Shown here one piece after another: positions 1 to 9,625 of a stretch of DNA of 52,533 nt. The notes beneath the pieces were generated by a model. That model saw only the letters and a program-made list of their open reading frames with translations. It searched no databases and had not been told where the DNA came from. Numbering within the stretch: the stretch's first letter is position 1; every line of letters starts with the position of its first letter. The DNA is taken from positions 1 through 52,533 of the forward strand of contig LRMT01000232.1 of the NCBI GenBank assembly GCA_001725945.1, read 5' to 3'. A program made the translations under genes and the position numbers. This stretch comes from Cupriavidus sp. UYMMa02A (GTDB lineage Bacteria; Pseudomonadota; Gammaproteobacteria; Burkholderiales; Burkholderiaceae).

Positions 1-23
1 ACAGTAGTCCAGGAGCCATTTAC

Positions 24-1010
24 ATGATCATTGATAGTCACGCCCATGTGGTAATGACCGACCAACTCTACCGGTATATGAGTGAGTTGGTGGCTAGCCG
101 AGCGAACCCAGCTGCTCCCTTTACAGGCGTGGCGGAGGAAGCCTTGTACGAAGTTACTGGCCGACTTATTTCGATGATGGATGCCGTGGGAACTGATGTC
201 CAGTTTCTGTCGCCACGGCCCTACATGATGCTGCACTCCATTAAACCGGCGCGTGTGTCGGAATTGTGGACGAGGGCAGTGAACGATTCTATTCACGCAC
301 AGTGTCAATTGCACCCGGAGCGATTCCGGGGCGTGGCGGGTCTTCCGCAATTTCGTGGCGAAAGTCCCGCTAACTGTCTTGGCGAACTGACGCGTTGCAT
401 TAAGGAACTTGGATTCGTCGGGTGCCTGCTCAATCCGGATCCCACCGAAGGGGAGGAAGCTGCTCCGCCTGGGCTGGGCGACCCGTTCTGGTATCCGCTC
501 TATGAGAAATTGGTTGAACTGGATGTTCCCGCACTCATCCACTCTGCGTCTTGCTGCAACGCGCGCGAGTCATACACGTTGAAGTTTATCAACGAAGAGA
601 GCATTTCGATCATCTCGCTGCTTGAGAGTCAGGTGTTCGAGCACTTCCCCACGCTCAAGATTGTGGTGGCTCACGGGGGAGGAGCCATTCCCTATCAGAT
701 GGGACGCTTCCGCGCTTGGGCAGAACGGCGCGGCGGTGAGACTTTCGACGAGAAAGTGCGCAAGCTCTACTACGACACCTGTAATTACTCTCAAGAGGCG
801 CTTGATTTCCAGTTCCGAGTTCTGGGTGTCGACAACTGTCTGTTTGGCACGGAAAGACCTGGGACTGGGACGGTCGCTTGCCGTCACACGGGAAGGGACT
901 TCGACGATCTGAAACCTGCAATCGAGGGCATCTCCTGGCTGACCGCGGAGGATAAGTACAAGATCTTCGAAGGGAACGCCCGCAAGGTGTTCACTCGTGC
1001 ATTCCAATAG
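24..1010 (+). CDS. LigJ-like 4-oxalomesaconate hydratase (amidohydrolase_2 family)
   Basis: A 328-residue protein of the amidohydrolase_2 superfamily. From memory it resembles LigJ, which hydrates 4-oxalomesaconate to 4-carboxy-4-hydroxy-2-oxoadipate in protocatechuate 4,5-cleavage and gallate degradation. Visible are the N-terminal metal-binding HxH (His6, His8 in IDSHAH), the stretch FWYPLYEKLVELDVPALIH, a second metal His in VAHGGG near residue 217, and an acidic residue in FGTE near residue 277. Length matches LigJ (about 340). The ORF is intact and begins 23 bases into the window, so upstream genes and the promoter are not seen. A 70-base gap separates it from the Rieske gene. The family is sure. 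The exact substrate may be an amino- or carboxy-substituted analogue, and LigI-like lactonase or decarboxylase activity is a weaker alternative. Confidence 0.8.
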   Translation: MIIDSHAHVVMTDQLYRYMSELVASRANPAAPFTGVAEEALYEVTGRLISMMDAVGTDVQFLSPRPYMMLHSIKPARVSELWTRAVNDSIHAQCQLHPERFRGVAGLPQFRGESPANCLGELTRCIKELGFVGCLLNPDPTEGEEAAPPGLGDPFWYPLYEKLVELDVPALIHSASCCNARESYTLKFINEESISIISLLESQVFEHFPTLKIVVAHGGGAIPYQMGRFRAWAERRGGETFDEKVRKLYYDTCNYSQEALDFQFRVLGVDNCLFGTERPGTGTVACRHTGRDFDDLKPAIEGISWLTAEDKYKIFEGNARKVFTRAFQ

Positions 1011-1080
1011 AGAGAGCACAGACACGTAGCCAAGTTGTCTTTGGAAAAAAATAGATTGTGAACAAGGATGGAGATGTTTC

Positions 1081-2373
1081 ATGTTGTCCAAGACTGACAA
1101 TGAACTGATGTGTCGGGTGGAGAAGGACCAGCCGATGGGTGTGGCCCTGCGCCAATTCTGGATGCCTGCTTGTTTGCTCGACGAAATCCCCGACCCGGGC
1201 GATGGCCCCGTGCGCGTACGCCTCGCTGGTGAGCGGCTCGTGGCATGGCGCAATGCTGAGGGTCGCGTAAGCCTGATGGCGGAGGCGTGTCCGCATCGCG
1301 GCGCGTCGCTAATGCTGGCACGGGATGAAGGGGACGGTCTGCGCTGTGTCTATCACGGCTGGAAGATCCAGCACGGTGGACAGGTCTGTGAGATGCCCGG
1401 GGAGCCGAAGGAAAGTCGCATGTGTGGCCGCGTCAAAAACACCAGCTATCCATGTGTCGAATCCGGAGGATTGCTATGGGCCTACTTGGGGTCCGGTGAG
1501 CCCCCTGCGCTTCCACACTTTCCGTGGATGGATCTTCCGGCGGCGCACTATATTGTTCGGAAAACGATCTATAACGTCAATTTTGTGCAATCACTCGAAG
1601 GTTCGATTGATTCGGCACATAGCGACTTTCTCCACAGCGCCGAGACGAGCGCATCGGGCGACTATGATCAGGATAAGGTTCATAGTGACGGAAGTCGCTC
1701 GCGGCCGTCGACGGATACGTCGCCCGAGATCGATGTACGAGAAACAGATTTTGGTTTCATTTATGGTGCGATTCGCAAGGCTGTCGCTGATCCGGAGAAT
1801 CTATGCTACGTGCGCGCGACAGCGTTCGCGCTGCCTTTCTACAGCATGATTCCACCCGTATATATGCAGGCTTCGGTGCCTCTCGACTCCGAAAACACTG
1901 CAATGTACTTGGTTTGGTATAACTCAGAGCGCCCGCTTTCGGCTGATGAGATCAAAGGCCACGAGACTTTTCTGGGCTTGCGCATGGGAGAAGATCTCTT
2001 GTCGGACTATCGTCGGCCGGGCCGTGACACCAACCGTTGGCTTCAGGACCGTGAGGGAATGAAGCAGGGCAAGACCTATACGGGTCTTTATGGTACGACC
2101 ATGCAAGACATTGCGGTCCAAGAGTCTATGGGTCCGATCCAGGATCGCACGATTGAGCATCTTGGCATGACAGACAAGGCCATTGTCCATATGCGCCGAC
2201 TGCTGTTGAACTTCGCACGCGACGTTCGGGATGGAAAGGAACTTCGAATTGCAGCCCTCGATGCCGACTATAGGAACGTGCAGAGCGCGGCAGCGATCAT
2301 CCCACGTGGCGAGGACTGGTGGAAGAAGCTCTATGGAGATCAAGCAGCATCGGTCTCAAGGAAGGCTGGCTGA
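1081..2373 (+). CDS. Rieske non-heme iron oxygenase, phthalate 4,5-dioxygenase-like oxygenase subunit
   Basis: Intact 430-residue ring-hydroxylating or demethylating oxygenase. The Rieske [2Fe-2S] site is CPH (Cys70, His72) and CVYH (Cys89, His92). The mononuclear iron site is Asp177-His180-His185 in the SIDSAHSDFLH stretch. Overall it resembles the single-component oxygenases of the phthalate 4,5-dioxygenase and vanillate demethylase group. It probably activates or demethylates the aromatic substrate before ring cleavage. A GGATGGAG ribosome-binding site lies just upstream. The stop overlaps the next start by one base (TGATG), so it is translationally coupled to the dehydrogenase gene. No ferredoxin-reductase partner gene is visible in the window, so electrons must come from a reductase encoded elsewhere. 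Family certain, substrate unknown. Confidence 0.9.
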   Translation: MLSKTDNELMCRVEKDQPMGVALRQFWMPACLLDEIPDPGDGPVRVRLAGERLVAWRNAEGRVSLMAEACPHRGASLMLARDEGDGLRCVYHGWKIQHGGQVCEMPGEPKESRMCGRVKNTSYPCVESGGLLWAYLGSGEPPALPHFPWMDLPAAHYIVRKTIYNVNFVQSLEGSIDSAHSDFLHSAETSASGDYDQDKVHSDGSRSRPSTDTSPEIDVRETDFGFIYGAIRKAVADPENLCYVRATAFALPFYSMIPPVYMQASVPLDSENTAMYLVWYNSERPLSADEIKGHETFLGLRMGEDLLSDYRRPGRDTNRWLQDREGMKQGKTYTGLYGTTMQDIAVQESMGPIQDRTIEHLGMTDKAIVHMRRLLLNFARDVRDGKELRIAALDADYRNVQSAAAIIPRGEDWWKKLYGDQAASVSRKAG

Positions 2374-3437
2374 TGCGAGCGCTTGTTCATATTGGGGAGG
2401 GGAAACTCGAGCTGCGCCAGCTTCCGAATATTTCGGCGGGCGACGGGGGGCAGTCCTGAAAGTGGAAGGGAGTGCCGTGTGCATCGGAGATGCCGAGACG
2501 CTGCATGGCTACGGTCCCGTGATGACGACCCCGTTAGTGCTTGGGCACGAAATCGTGGGGCGCGTAACCGAAGTTGGTCCCGAAGCTCCGCCATCGCTCA
2601 AAGAATTCACTGGTGCGCGAGTACTTATCGACGACGCACGCCCGTGTGGTCAATGTGAATGGTGTGCGCGGGACCAGAAGCGTTTTGTTGCTCTCCCCGG
2701 TACGGACACATTGTTCAGGACGCCTTACCGGGAAACTGGGGTGGCTACGCCGAAGAGGTGACCTTGGACGAGCGCTCTGTCCTGATTCCTTTGCCTGAAG
2801 ATCTCCCGATCGGCTCGCAACGTTCGCGTTTCCCGTGGCCTCTGGGGTCGAATGGCTCCAGGAAGGCGCCCAACTCCGTTCGGGTGAGACCGTTGCAATC
2901 CTAGGCACCAGTCGCATGGGCGTGGCGACCGCTTTGGTCGCACTGCATATGGGGGCCTCTCAAGTTGTCATGTGTGGCGACCCTCGAGGCGTGGACGCTA
3001 TCAAGCTGGCTAGGCAAATTGGGGCCGAAGTGCGAGGGGCACCGGTCGAATCAAACTCGGATGAGTCGTTCGATGTCGTGGTGGTGGTCACCGAGGCACC
3101 GGTCGAATACGTCGCAGCGGCGGTTGCCATGGCTGCGCCTCTCGGTAGAGTCATTCTGGCATGCACATCGACAAGTCCTTCCGGAATCGTTCCGGAAGCG
3201 GTGAGACGAAAGGGCTTGACGCTTAAAGGAGGGCGGGGCGCATCCGCACCATCACTTGCGAGGGCCGTCGATATCGTGGTTCTGGAACGGGAGCGCATGT
3301 TGAATTCTGACGGCGAGCTCCATACGTTTGAGGAGGCCGAGGGGATATTAAGTGGTCTCCTTGACAAGGGCGTCGCGCGAGGAGCCCACGTAGTGATCAC
3401 CGATCGCATTGACGAAGGGAGAGACAGCGATGCGTAA
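2373..3437 (+). CDS. Zinc-type medium-chain alcohol dehydrogenase, apparently frameshifted at three places
   Basis: Reading across three frames gives one medium-chain dehydrogenase of about 350 residues. The start MRALVHIGEGKLELRQLP is followed by GHEIVGRVTEVG with the catalytic-domain His, then a structural zinc cluster beginning CGQCEWC, then an NAD-binding segment containing AILGTSRMGVATALVALHMGA. Shifts lie in the G6 run at 2445-2450, at the T4 run near 2685, and near 2812. Each is mended by one base, and two sit in homopolymers, which argues for sequencing error. The start overlaps the Rieske stop and the end overlaps the next start by eight bases, so it belongs to the same operon. It probably oxidises an alcohol or diol intermediate. 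A real pseudogene cannot be excluded without reads. Confidence 0.75.
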
Positions 3438-4422
3438 GCGCCGGCTGGGAAGAACGGAACTAGAGGTATCTGAGATTTCGTTCGGCTGTGGGGGAACCGC
3501 AGGCTTGATGGTTCGCGGGGAGTTAAATGAGCAGTGCGCGGTGATCGCAAGCGCTATTGAGCGTGGAGTCAACATCTTCGATACCTCACCTACATACGGT
3601 GGCGGGCACTCGGAGACAAACCTCGGCAAAGTCCTTCGTATCATCGGGGCCACGCCCCTGGTGGGAACGAAAATTGATCTGGGATTGGGCGACTTCGACA
3701 ATCTGGATCGAGCCATTAAGCAGTCCGTACAGCGCAGTCAAGAGCGGCTGAACCGGGATCGTCTGGACATTCTCTATCTGCATAGCCGTGTCGGCCGTCA
3801 ACGTGACCTACCCGGAAGGGTGCTGTCAGTTGATGACGTGATCGGACATGGCGGTGTCGCTGACGTAATGAAGGAGCTCCAACGGAAAGGGGTTGTGGGT
3901 GCAATTGGATTCACAGGGCTGGGCCACACAGAATCGGTGATTGAGGTTCTAGAGTCGGATCGCTTTGATCTGTTTCAAATGTACTACAACTTACTCAATC
4001 CGAGCGCCGTTGAGCCCACGGTAGCAGCGTGGCGTGCGCAAGACTACGGCGGGATGGCCCGTTGGCCGCCAAAAGGGACATCGGCGTTGTCGGTATTCGG
4101 GCCCTGGCTGCGGGCGCTCTCAGCGATGACGGAGGACTTCACCGCTTCTCGAAAGCGTATTCCTCGCTGGCGCGCGCGCCGAGGTCGATGCCGATCGAGT
4201 GAAGGCGCCGTGTTCAGGCAATACGCTCAACAAGGGGAATCGATGGCGGCATTCGCATTGCGATTCGCTTTGAGTGCGCAATCCATCGACACGGTGCTGG
4301 TGGGTATATCAGAGCGGTCGCATCTTGATGAAGCAATTGCGGCGGCGAAGGCGGGTCCACTCGAGCAGAACCTATTGCAGGCTCTTGCAGAGCGGTTTCG
4401 CGAACTCTATGAAATGGCGTAA
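3430..4422 (+). CDS. Aldo/keto reductase family oxidoreductase
   Basis: A protein of about 330 residues with a typical aldo/keto reductase start (RRLGRTELEVSEISFGCGG). It has the catalytic Asp-Tyr region DTSPTYGGGHSE, a Lys in LVGTKIDLG and the YLH motif. I place the start at 3430, after GAAGGGAGA, rather than at an upstream in-frame ATG at 3409. Between about 4055 and 4205 the translation becomes low-complexity and Arg/Trp-rich, while another frame reads naturally (LAAKRDIGVVGIRALAAGAL). Compensating indels therefore probably corrupt about 50 residues. The end returns to frame and matches the family. It is coupled to the dehydrogenase upstream and lies two bases before the ligase start. It probably reduces a carbonyl in side-chain processing. 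Substrate unknown. Confidence 0.75.
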   Translation: MRKRRLGRTELEVSEISFGCGGTAGLMVRGELNEQCAVIASAIERGVNIFDTSPTYGGGHSETNLGKVLRIIGATPLVGTKIDLGLGDFDNLDRAIKQSVQRSQERLNRDRLDILYLHSRVGRQRDLPGRVLSVDDVIGHGGVADVMKELQRKGVVGAIGFTGLGHTESVIEVLESDRFDLFQMYYNLLNPSAVEPTVAAWRAQDYGGMARWPPKGTSALSVFGPWLRALSAMTEDFTASRKRIPRWRARRGRCRSSEGAVFRQYAQQGESMAAFALRFALSAQSIDTVLVGISERSHLDEAIAAAKAGPLEQNLLQALAERFRELYEMA

Positions 4423-4424
4423 TC

Positions 4425-6121
4425 ATGAAAGAGACCGTAGCCAGTGCTCGGAGTGAGTCTGGATCGCCCCACGACCGGCCGTGGCTTTGCCTGTATGCAG
4501 ACGACATTCCCTCAGATTTTGGCCAGTCTATTCAATCACCATTGGCGTCGTTCGCGCACTCCGCTAAAACGAGGCCGGGTTCAGTGGCACTCTGGTATTT
4601 CAACTCTCCACTGACATTTCAAGAGTTGGACGACATGGCAGACGCTTTAGCGTGCGCCTGGGAAAAAGGTCGGCCGGGGAGACCGGGTCGCGATATTGAA
4701 CCAGAACACGCCCGGAACGGTCGTTGGACTCCTGGCAGCGTGGCGTCTAGGGGCCGCCGTGATGCCACTGAGCCCGATGCTTACAAGCAGGGAAGTGTTT
4801 CACTATCTGAAAGATGGTGAACCAGCTGCTGTTCTTGTTGGCCAAGTGCAGGCCCCGGCGCTGTACAGCGCATTGACAGATTGGGGCGGGAATTCGATGG
4901 TCGCCGTTACCGATGCCCGGGATTTCCTGCATGACGCGGAGCGTCCTGCTTTGCTCGAGGGGATTCCGAGTGAGTCGGAACTGCCTGCGGGTTGGCATCG
5001 CCTGGACGAAATGATTTCCCCGGCCGGACGAAGACCAGGTCGGAAGGAGTTCTTCGATGCAGATACCGCGCTAGTAACTTATACGTCTGGCACAACTGGT
5101 CAGCCAAAGGGAGCCTTGAACAGTCACGCGAATGTGGCTTTCAGTGCCGAGGTCTATCGACGCTGGCTAGCACTCTGCCCGGACGATGTGCTGTTCGCAG
5201 CCGCTCCTTTCTCGCACGTAACGGGACTCGTCGGGCATATCGCGGCGGCCTTTATGTCCGGGGCGGCGATGGTGATGTGCTATCGGTTTGAACCTGCCAC
5301 GGTACTCGAATTGTTGGAGCGTCGGGGGTGCACAACCACAATCGCGGCGATCACGGCGTATATCTCACTGTTGAACCATCCGAGCTTTGTACCGTCGCGA
5401 CTCGCCGCCTTGAAGAAGGTGTTCAGCGGGGGAGCACCGGTTGCGCCCGCTGTCGTTGATCGTTGGGAGGCAGCCACGGGCGTTTATATCCACAATGCCT
5501 ACGGCTTGACGGAGACTACTTCACCTTCCCATTGGTGCCGTTCGGCCGTCGAGCGCCGGTTGATGAAGTGACAGGCAGTCTATCAGTCGGTGTACCAGTG
5601 CCTGGTACCCATTGCAGGGTTGTAGACGTGGAGTCCCGTTCGACGTTGCCGCTCGCAGGTGGCGTTGGTGAGTTGTTGATTCGCGGCCCTCAGGTCGTGG
5701 CCGGATACTGGAAAAAGGCCGAAGAATCCGTTGCTGCCTTTGAGGATGGATGGCTGCGCACGGGAGACTTGGCACGTACCGATAAAGAGGGATGGTTCTA
5801 TGTTGTGGATCGGATGAAGGACATGATTGTGGCATCCGGCTTCAAAGTTTGGCCTCGAGAAGTGGAGGATGTGCTGCACGAGCATCCCACTGTGAGCGAA
5901 GCCGCCGTCATTGGCGTCCCCGATAGCTACCGGGGCGAGTCGCCCAAGGCGTCGTGGTGGCAAGGCAAGGTAGAGAAGTTTCTCCAGAGGACCTCATCTC
6001 GTTCTGTCGTGAGCGACTGGCACCATACAAGGTACCGCGCTCAGTAGAGGTTCTCGCCGAGCTTCCAAAGACAAACTCGGGGAAAGTGCTTCGTCGCATG
6101 TTGCGGGAGAAAGCGCTATGA
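4425..6121 (+). CDS. AMP-forming acyl-CoA synthetase/ligase, frameshifted
   Basis: Spread over three frames is one ANL-superfamily enzyme of about 565 residues that would activate a carboxylic acid as its CoA thioester. The P-loop motif YTSGTTGQPKG, the adenine motif YGLTETT, the hinge region with GWLRTGDLA, and the C-terminal catalytic lysine in TNSGKVLRR are all present. Shifts lie near 4665 (GGGAAAAAGG), 5533 (a T lost after CATT) and 5952. Each is restored by a single base and the flanking protein is conserved, so sequencing indels are likely. The stop overlaps the next gene's start (CTATGA). Combined with the SDRs and dehydrogenases it suggests CoA-dependent side-chain or aryl-acid processing. 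The exact acid cannot be read from the sequence. Confidence 0.8.
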
Positions 6122-6884
6122 CGAGTACGCTGGAGAGCCCTTTTTGTCTACAAGGCCGTAGCGCGATCATCACCGGTGGTTCAAAAGGCCTTGGTGCGGT
6201 GGCTGCTGAGGCATTGGCTAATGCAGGAGCCAGAGTTTTGCTAGTAGCAAGAAGCCGATCTGCCCTGGAGGAGCGAGCCGACTCCCTTACAGCATCCGGT
6301 GGTGAGGCGGCCTGGATTTCGGCAGACCTGTCGCAGCGTGGTGCCGCCGAAGTGATCGTTCAAAGTGCAATTGAGTCTTTCGGGCGGATAGACGTACTCG
6401 TCAACTCGGCGGGCGCGATCACCGCGGCTCTTTGCAAGACACAACCGAAGAGGAATACGAACGAATCATGCGCGCCAATGTCTTCGGGGTCTGGTCCATG
6501 TGTCGTGCGGCGGCTAAGCACATGAAAGCCGGAAGCGCGATCGTCAACGTGGCGTCTACAGCGGGCTTGGTGGGAATGAGGGAGAGATCTGCCTACGCTG
6601 CGTCCAAGGGTGCGGTTGTACAGATTACTCGTTCCCTTGCAGTGGAACTTGCACCCATGGGAATACGTGTAAATGCGGTGGCGCCGGGCCCCTTCGCTAC
6701 CGATATGTCTCAGAGCAGCCAGTCGAGCGACCGCTGGCGCAATATTCTCGCGCATCGTGTTCCGCTGGGTAGAGCCGCCAATGCTCATGAAATTGGTGGG
6801 CCAATCTTGTTCCTGGCGTCCCCAGCCTCAAGCTTTGTTACTGGCGTGGTGCTACCGGTTGACGGCGGGTGGACCGCCGCATAG
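6118..6884 (+). CDS. Short-chain dehydrogenase/reductase, one frameshift
   Basis: Classical SDR of about 255 residues. It has the cofactor motif TGGSKGLG near the N-terminus, NSAG, the catalytic YAASK, a substrate-loop start APGPFATDM, and a C-terminal VDGGW. The frame changes near 6425 within the NSAG-to-TEEEYERIM stretch, and a single base mends it. The start overlaps the ligase stop by four bases, so it is coupled. It probably uses NAD(P)H on a beta-hydroxyacyl or ring diol intermediate. The gap of about 53 bases before the next gene carries its ribosome-binding site. The family is certain and the reaction unknown. Confidence 0.8.
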
Positions 6885-6937
6885 GACGACAAGACTTCAA
6901 ATATAGAAGCGCGAAACGCGCAGATGAGGGAGCCTCG

Positions 6938-7900
6938 ATGGCAAAGATTGTATTGGGACTGGCGATGTCGCACAGCCCGCAGGTCAGCCAGGAGCCAAAG
7001 TGGTGGAGCGAGCAGGCACAAATCGATCAACGGCGCACTCCCTATCAGGACCTCCTTGGGCGCAAGCCCGCTTGGATGGACGCGGAACTCGATTTCAACA
7101 CCTGGGAGCGAAAGCACAACGAGGCGCAAGCGGCGATCTCCCACCTTTCGCAAGTACTTGAGGACGTCAATCCTGAGCTCGTCGTGGTAATCGGCGACGA
7201 CCAGGAGGAACTCTTTCTTGAAGACTGCACGCCAACTTTCTCCGTGTTCTGGGGAGATGAGAGTTGGGATAGACCGAACTTTATCCATGGTGACATGAGC
7301 ATGCCGTCGCGGGCGTCCGTGCTGTGGGCGTTCCACGGGGAAGAGGCTGAACCCTATCCTGGCTCCCCCAAGGTTGCTCGGCATCTAATCGAGCGCTTGA
7401 TGCACGAGAGCTTCGATGTTGCCCAATACTCGCGACAGCATGAGGAGCGGTCACTTGGTCACGCCTTCACTTTTGTCCGACGCAGAATCATGCGTAAAGA
7501 CAAGGTTGTGCCGATGATCCCGGTACTCATCAACACCTATGTTCCTCCAAACCAGCCGTCGCCGGCTCGTTGCTATGCGTTTGGTCAGGCGCTTCGAAAA
7601 GCTATTGAATCGTGGCCGGGGAGCGAGCGGGTGGCAGTGATCGCGTCCGGCGGCCTAAGTCACTTCGTCATCGATCCGGATCTGGATCGCCAGGTTCTGG
7701 ACGGCCTAGTGAGGAAGGACAAGGAATCGCTTTCCAGCCTGCCTGTTCAAAAGTTGCAGTCCGGTTCATCAGAGATTCTCAATTGGGTCGCTGCAGGGGG
7801 CGCGCTTGAGGGGCTGCAGATGGAGATAATCAACTACATTCCGGGCTACCGCTCCGAGGCTGGGACCGGCGTTGGAATGGCATTCGCGAAATGGCTATGA
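6938..7900 (+). CDS. LigB-type class III extradiol ring-cleavage dioxygenase
   Basis: Intact protein of 320 residues aligned by eye to the beta subunit of protocatechuate 4,5-dioxygenase. His12 in AMSHSPQ matches the first iron-ligand His of LigB, and His in ASGGLSHF matches the catalytic base. The end GTGVGMAFAKWL also fits the superfamily. The region corresponding to LigB's second His ligand (NDH) reads GDDQEELFLED, an Asp/Gln variant. The start at 6938 is chosen because GAGGGAG lies just upstream, whereas the earlier in-frame ATG at 6869 has no such site. No LigA-type alpha subunit is next to it, so it may act alone. The stop overlaps the RidA gene start. It is the ring-cleaving step of the cluster. 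2-Aminophenol 1,6-dioxygenases share this fold. Confidence 0.85.
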   Translation: MAKIVLGLAMSHSPQVSQEPKWWSEQAQIDQRRTPYQDLLGRKPAWMDAELDFNTWERKHNEAQAAISHLSQVLEDVNPELVVVIGDDQEELFLEDCTPTFSVFWGDESWDRPNFIHGDMSMPSRASVLWAFHGEEAEPYPGSPKVARHLIERLMHESFDVAQYSRQHEERSLGHAFTFVRRRIMRKDKVVPMIPVLINTYVPPNQPSPARCYAFGQALRKAIESWPGSERVAVIASGGLSHFVIDPDLDRQVLDGLVRKDKESLSSLPVQKLQSGSSEILNWVAAGGALEGLQMEIINYIPGYRSEAGTGVGMAFAKWL

Positions 7901-8292
7901 ACGATAACCGCTTACATCGTGAGTCGTTTGATCTGGAGGGCATCGCCCACTCCGTTCCTATTCCCTTTGGAACCCGGGTCGGGAACATGCTCTTTTCTTC
8001 CGGGATCATGGGTGTGGACCCGTCAACAGGACGACTACCGCATGGCCTCGAGGAACAGGTGCGATTTGCCTTTGGCAACCTGAGAGCGTTGCTGCATAAG
8101 GCTGGTGGGACGCTTGGCGACGTCGGGCACGTTCGCGTGCTGGTGGTCGACGAGGCCTCTCGAGCCGCGGTTAATGAAGAATGGGTACGTGCGTTCCCAG
8201 ACGCACGGGATCGACCGGCGCGACACACTGTCGTGTCCAGTTTGCGGGGAGGAATGCTTGTGCAACTAGAAATCGTGGCGGTGCTTAAATGA
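7891..8292 (+). CDS. RidA (YjgF/YER057c/UK114) family protein, possible aminomuconate-type deaminase
   Basis: 133-residue RidA-fold protein. The conserved Arg is seen in PARHTVV and the conserved Glu in VQLEIVAV, so the imine-hydrolysing pocket looks intact. RidA proteins normally hydrolyse reactive enamines, but 2-aminomuconate deaminase (AmnD) also belongs to this family and works directly after an extradiol dioxygenase. Here the gene overlaps the LigB-type gene by ten bases and the first RraA-like gene by four (ATGA), so strict co-expression is likely. That position favours a pathway-specific deaminase over a housekeeping role. It would imply an amino-substituted ring-cleavage product. The family is certain; the deaminase role is inferred. 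An alternative start at 7897 (ATGAACG) is possible. Confidence 0.85.
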   Translation: MAMNDNRLHRESFDLEGIAHSVPIPFGTRVGNMLFSSGIMGVDPSTGRLPHGLEEQVRFAFGNLRALLHKAGGTLGDVGHVRVLVVDEASRAAVNEEWVRAFPDARDRPARHTVVSSLRGGMLVQLEIVAVLK

Positions 8293-8966
8293 GTACTGAA
8301 AGCGAAAAAGACCCTGTTCGGCGACTGTTACGCCTGGATAGCTGTGCAGTCTCCGACGCGCTCGATAAGCTCGGTCTGAGGGGCGCCGTTACAGGCATCT
8401 TGCCTTTGTCCTGCTCAAGCAAGGTATGCGGGAGAGCAGTCACGGTAAAGCTGGTCGACGCGGTGAAAGTGGTGGAACGTGGTGGGCAGAAGACTCATCT
8501 GTGCGCGCGTGCCATCGAAATCGCAGAACCTGGCGATGTGATTGTGGTCGAGCAGCGCAGTGGCGTAACTGCAGGCTCATGGGGCGGGATATTATCCACA
8601 GGGGCAAAGCTCAGTGGCGTAGCGGGTATCGTTTCCGAGGGATTAGTACGGGATGTCGACGAAGCTCGTGCGCTCGGGTTTCCCATTTACGCAAGAGGCG
8701 CCACGGCGCTCACGGCGCGGGGACGTGTATCTGAACTTGAGACGGGCGGGCCAGTACAGATTGGCGATATCGCCGTGAATAGCGGTGACTACGTTATTGC
8801 AGACAGCACTGCTGTTGTATTTGTTGGCGCAGACGTGATTACCGTGGTGCTCGATGCAGCCGAGCAAATCGCAAAACGCGAGGCCGCGATGGGCAAAGCT
8901 TTGATGCAGGGCAAGTCAATCACAGCTGTCATGGGCGCGGATTACGAGGAGATGCTAGACCAATGA
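8289..8966 (+). CDS. RraA-like/LigK-like aldolase or decarboxylase paralog 1
   Basis: 225-residue RraA-fold protein, the family of 4-hydroxy-4-methyl-2-oxoglutarate and 4-carboxy-4-hydroxy-2-oxoadipate aldolases. It shows WGGILSTGAK followed by GIVSEGLVRD, where the final Arg-Asp pair corresponds to the catalytic Arg and metal-binding Asp. The later GDYVIAD segment matches the usual VxPGDxVxxD pattern. It is the most divergent of the three tandem copies, with an Asp/Ser-rich rather than PGDLV-type loop. The four-base ATGA overlaps on both sides show coupling. It could cleave the hydroxy-oxo acid formed by the LigJ-like hydratase, or act as an oxaloacetate decarboxylase. Confidence 0.85.
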   Translation: MSTESEKDPVRRLLRLDSCAVSDALDKLGLRGAVTGILPLSCSSKVCGRAVTVKLVDAVKVVERGGQKTHLCARAIEIAEPGDVIVVEQRSGVTAGSWGGILSTGAKLSGVAGIVSEGLVRDVDEARALGFPIYARGATALTARGRVSELETGGPVQIGDIAVNSGDYVIADSTAVVFVGADVITVVLDAAEQIAKREAAMGKALMQGKSITAVMGADYEEMLDQ

Positions 8967-9625
8967 CCAAAGACGTCAATGCCGAACGGGCCGGGGCGCT
9001 GGACTGCGCCACATTGAGCGATGCTATGGACCGGCTTGGCCTGCGGGGCCAGTGTGAGCGTATCCACGGTCGTTCTGAAGAGTTTCAGATGACGGGTCGC
9101 GCGTATACGGTGCGCTACGGTCCTGCCTCGAAGCCTGCCGGTACCGTCGGTGATTATATCGATGATGTTCCTAGGGGAGCTATTGTCGTTCTCGATAATG
9201 GTGGGCGCGAAGACGTCACCGTATGGGGCGATATCCTTACGGAGGTGGCGCATCGACGAGGGATTGCTGGAACTCTAATCGACGGCGTTTGTCGCGACGT
9301 GGCCCTTTGCCGCAGGCTGGGGTACCCAGTCTTTTCACGCGGAAACTGGATGCGAACAGGAAAGGACCGTGTCCAGCTTGAGACTATTGGCGAGACGGTG
9401 GCAATCGGAAGTGTTCGTGTGGCTCCGGGCGACCTCGTGCGAGCTGATGCCGACGGGGTTGTGATTCTGCCGTCCGCTCATGAGAGTGCGATTCTGGATA
9501 CGGCGGAGGAGATCTGTCGAGCAGAGGACGCCATCCGCGCGCGCACCAGCGCGGGCGTCCGGCTTGACGACGCCCGTCGTGAGTATGGATACCATCGTCT
9601 TCAATCGGCGAAGGAGCGGGTATGA
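8963..9625 (+). CDS. RraA-like/LigK-like aldolase or decarboxylase paralog 2
   Basis: 220-residue RraA-fold protein. It has VWGDILTEVAHRRG, then GTLIDGVCRD with the conserved Arg-Asp, and APGDLVRADADGVVILP, the standard C-terminal signature of the family. It overlaps its upstream paralog and downstream paralog by four bases each. It is clearly homologous to, but not a recent duplicate of, the neighbours. A LigK-like retro-aldol or beta-decarboxylase activity on a pyruvate-yielding intermediate is expected. Which of the three is the true aldolase cannot be told from sequence alone. Confidence 0.85.
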   Translation: MTKDVNAERAGALDCATLSDAMDRLGLRGQCERIHGRSEEFQMTGRAYTVRYGPASKPAGTVGDYIDDVPRGAIVVLDNGGREDVTVWGDILTEVAHRRGIAGTLIDGVCRDVALCRRLGYPVFSRGNWMRTGKDRVQLETIGETVAIGSVRVAPGDLVRADADGVVILPSAHESAILDTAEEICRAEDAIRARTSAGVRLDDARREYGYHRLQSAKERV

